Assembly: GCA_015485845.1 (NCBI GenBank)
Contig: WFSU01000151.1
Coordinates: 1-19,521 of the forward strand
Direction: 5' to 3'
Length of the DNA stretch: 19,521 nucleotides
From: Nitratifractor sp.
GTDB taxonomy: Bacteria > Campylobacterota > Campylobacteria > Campylobacterales > Sulfurovaceae
The notes under the pieces are model-generated. The model was not told the origin of the DNA and did not search any database. It was given only the letters and a program-made list of their open reading frames with translations. How positions within the stretch are numbered: the stretch's first letter is position 1; the number at the start of each line of letters is the position of its first letter. Shown one piece after another: positions 1-6,399 of this stretch. Made by a program: the position numbers and the translations under genes.

Positions 1-203
1 TAGTCACCGGGAAGATGAAGTGCTTCATCCAAATTCACCCATCCGGCAATCGCCGAGAGGGCGTCGGCATGGTGGGGATTGACATTGATATAGTGGACAC
101 GTCGGGCATGGTAACGGGCGATCGCCTCATCGACGGGGAGGTGCTCCACCACACCATTTACCGAGAGGTGCGCTCGTGTATTGCCGACATCGAGCAGGAT
201 CAC
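1..203 (-). CDS. coaX: Type III pantothenate kinase CoaX, N-terminal part (runs off the window)
   Basis: The first 67 residues can be read from a GTG start at 203, and the gene continues past base 1. The N-terminus MILLDVGNTRAHL matches the phosphate-binding DxGNT motif of the ASKHA fold in type III pantothenate kinases. A second segment, VHYINVNP, fits the following strand region of the family. CoaX phosphorylates pantothenate in the cytoplasm, the first step of coenzyme A synthesis. The GTG overlaps the stop of the DedA gene (GTGA), so the two genes are probably translationally coupled. A nearby ATG at 207 is in another frame, which supports GTG. The catalytic and C-terminal regions are outside the window, so the family call rests on the N-terminus only. 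Confidence 0.72.
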   Translation of the reverse strand, partial: MILLDVGNTRAHLSVNGVVEHLPVDEAIARYHARRVHYINVNPHHADALSAIAGWVNLDEALHLPGD

Positions 204-805
204 GCATCCCCCTTCGCCCGATGACGCAGCCAGTAGAAGAGTACCAACCCTCCGACAAACAGCAACGCGATCAACGTCGCATTGTGAAGATACTGCCCTA
301 CCCGATCCTCATTTTTGCCCACGAAATACCCCAGCAACGCCAGCACCGTCACCCAGATCCCGGCACCCAGCCCGGTATAGAGGGCAAAACGCCCCAAATG
401 CATCCGCGACAAGCCTGCCGGGAGTGAGATATACTGCCGGATACCGGGAATCAGACGCCCGCTAAAGGTGGAGATCTCTCCATGCTTTTGGAAGAAAGTT
501 TCGAGTTTATCAAGGGTTTCAGGTTTGAGGAGGATGTAGCGACCATACTTCTCGAGAAGCGGTCGGCCAAGCTTGACGGCAAGGTAGTAGTTGAATACCG
601 CGCCGGCAAGCGAGCCGAAAATCCCAAAGAAAATCGCTGCAATGAGATTCATTTTCCCCTGAAAGGCAAGGTACCCCGCCGGAATCATCACCACTTCGCT
701 AGGAAACGGAAAAAAACTGCTCTCAAGAAACATCGCCGCCACGATCCCGGCATACCCCCACCCCTCAACTGTCGTGACAATCCAGGTGATGAGAGTGTGG
801 AGCAT
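200..805 (-). CDS. DedA family inner-membrane protein
   Basis: This 201-residue polytopic membrane protein has the usual DedA/SNARE-associated (VTT) length. It carries the conserved E28 with FPFPSEV (residues 32-38) near the N-terminus. The segment at 114-131 (FSGRLIPGIRQY followed by LPAG) matches the re-entrant loop with the essential arginines. Hydrophobic spans lie near 15-35, 50-75, 137-162 and 178-195. DedA proteins act in the inner membrane, and several are proposed to be lipid (undecaprenyl-phosphate or phospholipid) translocases. The specific substrate here cannot be told. The start ATG is preceded by AAAGG at a spacing of 6. The gene overlaps coaX downstream. Its upstream flank is a heptamer array and other repeats. 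Confidence 0.92.
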   Translation of the reverse strand: MLHTLITWIVTTVEGWGYAGIVAAMFLESSFFPFPSEVVMIPAGYLAFQGKMNLIAAIFFGIFGSLAGAVFNYYLAVKLGRPLLEKYGRYILLKPETLDKLETFFQKHGEISTFSGRLIPGIRQYISLPAGLSRMHLGRFALYTGLGAGIWVTVLALLGYFVGKNEDRVGQYLHNATLIALLFVGGLVLFYWLRHRAKGDA

Positions 806-822
806 GGGAAACCTTTTGGTTG

Positions 823-851
823 TGTTAAGTGTTACGTGTTAAGTGTTACGC
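823..851. repeat. Heptamer tandem array (GTGTTAA/GTGTTAC x4)
   Basis: Four 7-bp units alternate GTGTTAA and GTGTTAC just upstream of the DedA ribosome-binding region. It is one of several arrays with 7-bp period in the window; the unit sequence differs between arrays but the period does not. Confidence 0.85.
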
Positions 852-862
852 ATGTTTGCTTC

Positions 863-960
863 GCGTAGGGTGTGCAATTGCACACCAAAATCGTGCAGCG
901 ATTTATCAAAACATCCACGCAATGTAGCCGTTGGAAGGTGTGCTGTTGCACACCCTACGC
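863..960 (+). repeat. 98-bp dispersed element with terminal inverted repeats, copy 1
   Basis: The element begins GCGTAGGGTGTGC and ends with the reverse complement ending in CACCCTACGC. Each end contains its own small palindrome (GTGTGCAATTGCACAC at the left). The same element, inverted, is at 9506-9604: the interior words TTTATC, AAACA and CCGTTGGAAGG appear in the same order in the reverse complement of that copy. It has no coding capacity, so it is a MITE- or REP-like non-autonomous repeat. The stretch 806-1210 contains only this and neighbouring repeats and no gene. Confidence 0.85.
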
Positions 961-977
961 GATTTTGCCAATATTAT

Positions 978-1022
978 GGGGCTGGGACTTCAGTCCCACA
1001 ATGCGACCAAAGTCGCATCCCC
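978..1022. repeat. Nested palindromic repeat (GGGACTTCAGTCCC family), copy A
   Basis: The left arm GGGGCTGGGACTTCAGTCCC is followed by a diverged right arm ATGCGACCAAAGTCGCATCCCC. Each arm is itself palindromic, and the outer GGGG/CCCC ends can pair, so the element can fold either as one long hairpin or as two short ones. Confidence 0.8.
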
Positions 1023-1033
1023 AATTTCTACTT

Positions 1034-1192
1034 GTTCCATATCTCCTGAGGCTGTGAAAGAACACGAGAATATTGGAGCAGGGACTTCAGTCCCGTATAG
1101 CAAAGTCCTATTAAATGGTGCTATCATAACGGGACTAAAGTCCCTGCTCCTTTAAAGTGCAAGTTCTTTCACAGCCTCTCCTGATATGGAAC
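1034..1192. repeat. 159-bp inverted-repeat element enclosing nested palindrome copy B
   Basis: The outer arms 1034-1063 and 1163-1192 are inverted copies. Each has GTTCCATATC, a 5-bp core, then AGGCTGTGAAAGAAC; 25 of 30 positions match. Only the 5-bp core differs (TCCTG versus AGGAG). Inside, 1075-1150 is another nested palindrome: GGAGCAGGGACTTCAGTCCC ... GGGACTAAAGTCCCTGCTCC. The element starts about 18 bp beyond the accA stop on the minus strand and could act as a transcription end or mRNA-stabilising structure. It has no T-tract typical of an intrinsic terminator. Confidence 0.8.
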
Positions 1193-1210
1193 GAGAAAAA
1201 CTTCTGATTC

Positions 1211-2149
1211 CTAACTCTCTCTGAACGCCCCCGGCGCCGTCAACTTCTCGTATCGCTTTGCTATCAACTCCTCTTTGCTCAATTCGCGCAACTCTTTGAG
1301 GTTGGTGAGGAAATATTCCTTGAGCGCTTCGGCTGCGATCTGCTTGTCACGGTGAGCACCGATGAGGGGTTCGTCGATGATCGCATCGATGAGCTTGTGC
1401 TCCATCAGGGCATCCGGAGTGATCTTGAGGGCTTTGGTGGCTTGCTCCACTTTGGCCGGATCGTTCCAGAGGATAGCACTGCACCCCTCGGGCGAGATGA
1501 CCGAAAAGACCGAATAACGCATCATCGCGAGACGATCTGCCACGCCGATGGCCAGCGCTCCGCCCGAGCCCCCTTCGCCGATGACGACCGAGATCATGGG
1601 GACTTTGGCGCCCGAAAACTCCATAAGGTTGCGGGCAATCGCTTCACTCTGCCCACGCTCCTCGGCTCCAAGCCCCGGATAGGCGCCCGGAGTGTCGATG
1701 AGCATCAGTACTGGGATGTCAAACTTCTCTGCCAATTTGACCGCACGCAGAGCTTTGCGGTACCCTTCGGGGTTAGGCATGCCAAAGTTACGGCGGAGTT
1801 TGTGTTTGGTGCCGCGCCCTTTTTGCTCTCCGATCAGCATCACTCGCTCACCGGCAATCCACCCCAAATAGACGATAATGGGCATATCGTCTTTAAAATG
1901 ACGATCACCGTGGATCTCCTGGGCATCCTCCATCAGCAGACGCATGTAATCGAGGGCATAGGGACGGTCAGGATGGCGAGCCAGCTGGAGCTTTTGATAG
2001 TCGCTGAGGGAGCCAAAAATTTTTTTCACCTCTTTTGCGAGATCTTTTTCGAGGATCTCCACCGCATCGATATCGCCACGGGCTTTGGCCGATTCGATAT
2101 CATCCTGGATCGCTTCGATGGGCTTTTCGAAGTCGAGATAATTGGCCAT
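1211..2149 (-). CDS. accA: Acetyl-CoA carboxylase carboxyltransferase subunit alpha
   Basis: The 312-residue protein has the standard AccA length and sequence throughout: LDFEKPIEAI at the N-terminus, ARHPDRPYALDY, GDRHFKDD, the oxyanion and acyl-CoA binding segment around IDTPGAYPGLGAEERGQSEA, and GEGGSGGALAIGVADR. With AccD it transfers the carboxyl group from carboxybiotin to acetyl-CoA, giving malonyl-CoA in the cytoplasm. The start ATG lies 9 bp after the fabF stop with AAGG upstream, so it is the last gene of an acpP-fabF-accA transcript. This gene order is familiar in Campylobacterota. The stop codon is close to the 1034-1192 inverted-repeat element, which may end the transcript. Confidence 0.97.
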   Translation of the reverse strand: MANYLDFEKPIEAIQDDIESAKARGDIDAVEILEKDLAKEVKKIFGSLSDYQKLQLARHPDRPYALDYMRLLMEDAQEIHGDRHFKDDMPIIVYLGWIAGERVMLIGEQKGRGTKHKLRRNFGMPNPEGYRKALRAVKLAEKFDIPVLMLIDTPGAYPGLGAEERGQSEAIARNLMEFSGAKVPMISVVIGEGGSGGALAIGVADRLAMMRYSVFSVISPEGCSAILWNDPAKVEQATKALKITPDALMEHKLIDAIIDEPLIGAHRDKQIAAEALKEYFLTNLKELRELSKEELIAKRYEKLTAPGAFRES

Positions 2150-2158
2150 CGGGATGCC

Positions 2159-3379
2159 TTAGTCGACTTTTTTGAAGATAATGACGCCGTTGGTACCGCC
2201 GAAGCCAAATGAGTTGCTCATGACAACGTTGAGGTCGGCTTTGCGTGCCCCTTCGGTGACGTAGTCCAAATCGCAGTTTTCATCCGGGGTCGTGTAGTTG
2301 ATCGTGGGAGGAACGATCCCCTCATCCATTGCTTTGAGGGTAATGACCGCTTCGATCGCACCGGCTGCACCGAGGCAGTGCCCGATCTGACCTTTGGTTG
2401 AGCTCACTGGGGGGCAATTTTCTTTGCCGCCAAGGAGTTCTTTAATGGCAGCGGTTTCGTTTTTGTCGTTGACCGGTGTGGAGGTACCGTGGGCGTTGAT
2501 GTAGTCGATCTTGGGCTCTCCCGCCATGGCATAAGCTGCTTTCATGGCGCGCAGAGGGCCATCCATCGTGGGCGTGGTGATATGGTTGGCATCGCCACTC
2601 TCTCCAAATCCGATCAATTCACCGTAGATCTTGGCACCGCGTGCTTTGGCAGCTTCATACTCTTCGAGAACAAGCGCTCCGGCTCCCTCACCCATGACAA
2701 ATCCATCCCGATCAGCATCAAAAGGGCGGGAGGCGGTCTTGGGATCGTCGTTGCGGGTCGATAGGGCTTTCATCGCAGCAAATCCACCGACCCCCACACC
2801 GGTGATCGCCGCTTCCGCTCCGACGACGAGTACCCGATCGGCACCGCCGAGCATGATGGTCTTGCCCGCTTCGCTCACCGCGTGGGTTCCAGCAGCACAG
2901 GCAGTGGCGGAGGAGAGGTTGGGACCTTTGAGGTCATGAGCAATAGAGACAAACCCACCGAGCATATTGACCAGAGCTGAGGGGATGAAGAAGGGGGAGA
3001 TCCGACGGGGACCTCGGTCATTGAGGACGATGGAGTTGCGCTCGATGGTGGGCAAGCCCCCAATCCCCGAAGCACAACTCACACCGAAACGCTCCCGCTC
3101 GACATCCGCATCGATCCCGGCATCTTCGATCGCTTCGGCAGCCGCTTTGAGGCCGAGCTGGATAAAGCGGTCGGCTTTTTTGACCTCTTTGGGATCCATG
3201 ACGGTTTTGGGGTCGAAATCTTTGACTTCACCGGCAATCTGTGCCGAGTACTTCTCAGGATCGAACAACGTGATACGATCGATCCCGCACTCACCGGCCA
3301 CAATCGCATCAAATGCACTTGCTACATCATGTCCCACACTGTTGATCATTCCGATTCCGGTTACCACCACACGTCTCAC
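2159..3379 (-). CDS. fabF: 3-oxoacyl-[acyl-carrier-protein] synthase II
   Basis: This is a condensing enzyme of type II fatty-acid synthesis: malonyl-ACP plus acyl-ACP gives 3-oxoacyl-ACP. The thiolase fold is clear. It has the nucleophile Cys161 in SATACAAGTHA, the two catalytic histidines in NAHGTSTPVND and KGQIGHCLGAAG, and the C-terminal NSFGFGGTN. I chose the GTG at 3379 (protein begins VRRVVVTGIGMINS, 406 residues). AGAGGAG lies 5 nt upstream, and family members start at this point. The longer ATG at 3412 would place 11 extra residues inside a strong hairpin and has no support. The gene lies between acpP and accA. Confidence 0.97.
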   Translation of the reverse strand: MRRVVVTGIGMINSVGHDVASAFDAIVAGECGIDRITLFDPEKYSAQIAGEVKDFDPKTVMDPKEVKKADRFIQLGLKAAAEAIEDAGIDADVERERFGVSCASGIGGLPTIERNSIVLNDRGPRRISPFFIPSALVNMLGGFVSIAHDLKGPNLSSATACAAGTHAVSEAGKTIMLGGADRVLVVGAEAAITGVGVGGFAAMKALSTRNDDPKTASRPFDADRDGFVMGEGAGALVLEEYEAAKARGAKIYGELIGFGESGDANHITTPTMDGPLRAMKAAYAMAGEPKIDYINAHGTSTPVNDKNETAAIKELLGGKENCPPVSSTKGQIGHCLGAAGAIEAVITLKAMDEGIVPPTINYTTPDENCDLDYVTEGARKADLNVVMSNSFGFGGTNGVIIFKKVD

Positions 3380-3406
3380 GTCTGCTCCTCTGTTATAGAA
3401 AATACG

Positions 3407-3464
3407 AAACACAAACGTTTAACAAACGCTTGTGTTTAGCATCATCACACCCGCCCGGAGGCGG
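3407..3464 (-). promoter_or_regulatory. Hairpins in the acpP-fabF gap, possible attenuator or processing site
   Basis: Two hairpins lie between acpP and fabF in the transcript. The first, 3451-3464, is CCGCC-TCCG-GGCGG just after the acpP stop. The second, 3407-3437, has 14-bp arms around a 3-nt loop (AAACACAAGCGTTT and AAACGTTTGTGTTT, 13 Watson-Crick pairs plus one G-U) followed by a T-rich tract. Partial termination or RNA processing here would give more ACP than FabF, as cells need. The function is inferred; the inverted repeats are directly visible. Confidence 0.55.
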
Positions 3465-3469
3465 TACGA

Positions 3470-3703
3470 TTACGCTTTTGCGTTTTCGATGAATTTGATG
3501 GCATCGGCTACGGTAGCGATGTTCTCAGCTTCCTCATCGGGAATCTCGATGTCAAATTTCTCTTCGAGAGACATGACAAGCTCAACTACGTCGAGGCTGT
3601 CTGCTCCGAGGTCATCCGCAAATTTTGAATCTTCTTTGACTTCGTCGGGACTCACGTTGAGCTGCTCTACTACTACTTCTTTCACTTCATCGAAAAGGGC
3701 CAT
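3470..3703 (-). CDS. acpP: Acyl carrier protein
   Basis: The 77-residue acidic protein carries the phosphopantetheine attachment Ser36 in GADSLDVVELVM, the classic four-helix ACP pattern and the usual length. Holo-ACP carries acyl intermediates for FabF and the other fatty-acid synthase enzymes in the cytoplasm. AGGAG lies upstream of the ATG at good spacing. A TATAAT box at 3737-3742 probably starts the acpP-fabF-accA transcript. The gene heads this block, separated from fabF by about 90 bp of structured RNA. Confidence 0.98.
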   Translation of the reverse strand: MALFDEVKEVVVEQLNVSPDEVKEDSKFADDLGADSLDVVELVMSLEEKFDIEIPDEEAENIATVADAIKFIENAKA

Positions 3704-3736
3704 TCTGTACTCCTGTAAGGTTAAAATATGCTAAGC

Positions 3737-3742
3737 ATTATA
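3737..3742 (-). promoter_or_regulatory. Probable -10 box of the acpP promoter
   Basis: On the minus strand GGGTATAATGCTT sits 33 bp before the acpP start, between the upstream gene's stop (3755) and acpP. No convincing -35 is seen at 16-18 bp, as is usual for Campylobacterota vegetative promoters. The same 13-mer appears before the secreted-protein gene at 16185. Confidence 0.55.
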
Positions 3743-3754
3743 CCCGAAGAAAGT

Positions 3755-4540
3755 TTAACGAGGGTGTTGAGCCTCAATGAAAGGCTTGAATTCAGGCAAT
3801 TGTGTTCCATTTCGGTCGTGAGAAACCTCGGATTCACAACAGTTGAGCAGCGATTTATCCGGATGGCGAATGAAATCATACCCCCGGTAGATTGTGTAGA
3901 GCCCGAAAAGTACCACTACAATCGCCGCGAGATTCATCATCGTCTTGCGCATCGTCGTGTGGGTAAAAATAGAGGTAAAAAACCCCAGCCCCATCAGGGA
4001 AGGGACCGTGCTCAAACCAAAAATCAGCATCACCACCGCCCCCCAAAAGGCACTCCCGGTACTCGCCGCCGTCACCGCGAAGAAATAGACCAAGCCACAC
4101 GGCAGCAGGCCGTTGAGGAGGCCGAGCGTGTAGAAACTGTAGAGCGAGCGGGAGTCGAGAATCGCGCGAAAGGCCTGCTGGTACCATTTGCTCCGTGAAA
4201 AGGAGTGCTCGAGCAGGGTCAAGAACTGTACTTTGCCCGAAATGGAGAGACCGGCCAAGATCATAAACACCCCTGCCAGGATCGTCAACGTCGCGATCGC
4301 CGTCCCGCTGAAGCCTGCTACACCACCTATCGCTCCGAAGACTGCCCCAATCACCATATAGGTCGTGATCCGCCCCAGCGAATACATCAGATGGGTCAAT
4401 CCCTGGAAAAGTTTGTGCCATTTGGGATCAACCTTGGTACTGCTGTAGGCGATCACGATCCCTCCGCACATCCCGAGACAATGCCCGAACGATCCGAGGA
4501 AGGCGACGGTGATGATCGAGGCAATGCTGATATTGTCCAT
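3755..4540 (-). CDS. DsbD_2 / TauE-SafE-like membrane protein, probable metal or electron transporter
   Basis: This 261-residue protein has about six membrane spans and two diagnostic motifs, GHCLGMCGG (19-27) and LNGLLPCGLVY (142-152). These mark the cytochrome-biogenesis/UreH-like transmembrane family (PF13386) often labelled sulfite exporter TauE/SafE. In that family the paired membrane cysteines (here C21/C25 and C148) relate to thiol redox or to copper export and delivery, for instance CcoI/CcoS-linked proteins. The C-terminal tail contains a further C234-C235 pair, which could bind metal. The ATG directly abuts the stop of the NosL gene upstream (4541), so the two are coupled. It is the last gene of the NosL/ABC cluster. 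The substrate is not determined. Confidence 0.82.
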   Translation of the reverse strand: MDNISIASIITVAFLGSFGHCLGMCGGIVIAYSSTKVDPKWHKLFQGLTHLMYSLGRITTYMVIGAVFGAIGGVAGFSGTAIATLTILAGVFMILAGLSISGKVQFLTLLEHSFSRSKWYQQAFRAILDSRSLYSFYTLGLLNGLLPCGLVYFFAVTAASTGSAFWGAVVMLIFGLSTVPSLMGLGFFTSIFTHTTMRKTMMNLAAIVVVLFGLYTIYRGYDFIRHPDKSLLNCCESEVSHDRNGTQLPEFKPFIEAQHPR

Positions 4541-5044
4541 CTATACCCCGAGCAGTTTTTTGCGGATTTTGGGGTTGGTGAGGTTCTCCCCCCGGAGCAT
4601 CCGCAGGCGCATTTCACGGAAGTCAATGCACCCTTCACACGGCTTCTCCCGCGCACCGAAGCCGTAATGCATCTCCGTCACATCCTTCACCCCATACCAC
4701 GCTTTGCGGGCATCAATCCACCGTTTGGTATCGAGCGTATGCACCCAAAGGACGGCCTTGTCCGCCCATTCCCGGCTCTTGAGCCACGTCATCATGCACC
4801 CCGGATCATCGAAAAACCACGTCCGCCCGTCGGGGGCAATCGCCTCAGCCGCATTTCGGTTACTCTTGATGAGCATGGCACACTGGGTGTCGTTGGTCTT
4901 GTTCAGTTTGATCGGCAGCGGCTTAAATGCCACGTTCCCTTTGGCAATCGTCACCGGCGCATCTTTTTTGGCCATGGAGACAAAGACGATGGCAATCACC
5001 GCGATCAGTAGAGCTATGCTTAGAAGAGGGAGGAGTTTTTTCAT
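4541..5044 (-). CDS. NosL-family protein (copper chaperone-like), membrane anchored
   Basis: The 167-residue protein has an N-terminal uncleaved anchor or signal (residues 3-24) followed by a NosL domain. TQCAML (53-58) corresponds to the C-x-M motif of NosL. GRTWFFDDPGCMMTWL (73-88) and EMHYGFGA (124-131) follow. The Met-His pair 125-126 resembles the Cu(I) ligand pair reported for nitrous-oxide-reductase chaperone NosL. A C-terminal CEGC (136-139) adds a possible second thiol site. NosL binds Cu(I) in the periplasm and delivers it to NosZ, but no nosZ is in this window, so the client is unknown. AAAGG precedes the ATG. The next gene begins at the base after its stop. Confidence 0.78.
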   Translation of the reverse strand: MKKLLPLLSIALLIAVIAIVFVSMAKKDAPVTIAKGNVAFKPLPIKLNKTNDTQCAMLIKSNRNAAEAIAPDGRTWFFDDPGCMMTWLKSREWADKAVLWVHTLDTKRWIDARKAWYGVKDVTEMHYGFGAREKPCEGCIDFREMRLRMLRGENLTNPKIRKKLLGV

Positions 5045-5084
5045 GGTATAAACCTTTTTCGTAAAATGACATATGGACTATTCT

Positions 5085-5197
5085 GGGGTTTGGACTTCTG
5101 CCCTATCCAATGCGACTGAAGTCGCATCCCCTTCAATAAAAGCTTTTCGCAGAAAAGCATACCTGAACTATTCACTATTCACTATTCACCATTCACT
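5085..5197. repeat. Composite repeat, copy 1 (palindrome + hairpin module + heptamers)
   Basis: In order: a degenerate nested palindrome (5085-5131, right arm GCGACTGAAGTCGC), then CAATAAAAG (5134-5142), a small hairpin GCTTTTC/GAAAAGC, CATACC (5158-5163), and four ATTCACY heptamers (5170-5197). The same order occurs at 6276-6399 and 8628-8755. The array ends 4 bp from the stop codon of the membrane-protein gene at 5202. It fills the 157-bp gap between two cluster genes. Confidence 0.82.
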
Positions 5198-5201
5198 AAA
5201 T

Positions 5202-6179
5202 CTAAACCGCCTCCAGCAACACCCCATGCTGCCCCCAATACACCGCCACATATGCCGAGCATAATACCACAAAAAAGCTAAGCAGCCCGAGCGACCATCG
5301 CTCCCAAGGGCGATCCTCGATCTTCAGCCAGATCCGCTCGATCGCCGCCACCGCTCCGAGGAATGTCCCGGCAAAGAGCGACCCCCAGATGACGTAGCCG
5401 ACATAGAAGTACTCCGGCTGAAACATGCAAAACGGACACTTATGCGTCGGCAGAGCATAGACATACGTCCCGAAGAAATAGACCACCGCATAGTACGCCA
5501 CCGCTACAAACAGCCCCAGCACCGGCAGTACGATCCACGGCTGCCGCGCCCACGTCGCTAACACCGCCAACATATAGAGGAGATAAAACAGCACCAACAG
5601 CATCAGACGGCTAAGACCGAAAGGGAGCGGATTGGCTCCCTCCAGCTGCCCGAAAAGTGCCGAACAGCAACTCACCGGCAGGCTCAGGTCAATGTGAGTA
5701 AAGTACATGATGTCCCACCACAGCTCCAGCCCAAGCAAGAGGAATATCCCAAGATAGAGCCACGTCTTGGGGCGAAAGATCGGGTAGTCCCGTGCCGAGA
5801 GATCGTAGCGGTTGAGCGCCAGCCAAAGGATCAGCAGAAACAGCAGCACCAACTTGAGAAAGAGCAACTCCAACCCGTACCCGTTGGCCGAGATCACCCC
5901 CGCCCCACACATCGCCCCGGGGACAAGTACCGCAAGGTTGTCGATCGTGAAGACAAAATAGGGCAGCAACACCATCTTCATCACCACCACAAACCCGATG
6001 ATCGTCATCACCAGATACGCCCGACGCTCCAGTGCAAACTGCTGCTGCGTAAATGCTCCAAAATCCCATCGCAATACGATTTGGATCGCGACGACAAAGG
6101 CGACGAGGGCGAGAGCGAACAGAATCGACTCACTGAGAAGGAAGATGAGGACTTGGTTGTTCAGGAGGATTTCGTTCAT
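5202..6179 (-). CDS. Eight-helix membrane protein with cysteine motifs, unknown function
   Basis: I do not recognise a named family. The 325-residue protein has about eight membrane spans (approximately 10-36, 54-77, 101-122, 139-160, 190-210, 215-242, 257-282, 296-316). Its cysteines are placed like metal or redox sites: C91 in MCGAG, an adjacent pair C171-C172 in PVSCCSALFG, and HKCPFC (247-251). Trp and Asp near helix 4 (LELWWDIMYF) stand out. It lies between the ABC ATPase and a NosL gene, with repeats on both sides, so a role in the same metal-transport process is likely but inferred. P19-type iron systems of Campylobacter also pair a membrane protein with FtsX-type permeases, but no homology is claimed. 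Confidence 0.85.
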   Translation of the reverse strand: MNEILLNNQVLIFLLSESILFALALVAFVVAIQIVLRWDFGAFTQQQFALERRAYLVMTIIGFVVVMKMVLLPYFVFTIDNLAVLVPGAMCGAGVISANGYGLELLFLKLVLLFLLILWLALNRYDLSARDYPIFRPKTWLYLGIFLLLGLELWWDIMYFTHIDLSLPVSCCSALFGQLEGANPLPFGLSRLMLLVLFYLLYMLAVLATWARQPWIVLPVLGLFVAVAYYAVVYFFGTYVYALPTHKCPFCMFQPEYFYVGYVIWGSLFAGTFLGAVAAIERIWLKIEDRPWERWSLGLLSFFVVLCSAYVAVYWGQHGVLLEAV

Positions 6180-6209
6180 GCTGCACGCACCTTGTCCTGA
6201 GCATCTGTG

Positions 6210-6399
6210 AGTGAATCGTGAATAGTGAATAGTGAATAGTGTCGGTATGCATTGCTTGGCAATGCTTCTATTATTGGAGTAGGGACTTCAGTCCCATTTA
6301 ATGGGACTGAAGTCCCCGCCCCTTTTTGGCAAATCAATAAAAGTTTTTTGAAAAAAAACATACCAAAATTCCTAATTTCTAATTTCTAATTCCTCACTC
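6210..6399. repeat. Mirror-symmetric composite repeat (complete form)
   Basis: The parts are arranged symmetrically. They are AGTGAAT-type heptamers (6210-6241), GGTATG (6244-6249), a GCATTGC/GCAATGC hairpin, CTATTATTG, and the nested palindrome (6276-6322, GGGACTTCAGTCCC and GGGACTGAAGTCCC). The mirrored side has CAATAAAAG (6335-6343), a T6-G-A6 hairpin, CATACC (6359-6364) and TTYCTAA heptamers (6369-6399). Both halves therefore carry the same modules in opposite orientation. About 70 bp from 6319 recur at 8671 with two mismatches. The right array runs into the ABC ATPase gene and supplies its stop codon. Confidence 0.88.

Noticed and set aside
1352..2212. 286-residue plus-strand frame opposite accA and the fabF end
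   Set aside because: Spans the junction of two certain minus-strand genes and has no domain features.
6176..6361. 61-residue minus-strand frame containing GAGTSVPLNGTEVPTP
   Set aside because: It is a translation of the composite repeat and heptamers; the peptide mirrors the palindrome, with no ribosome-binding site or independent support.
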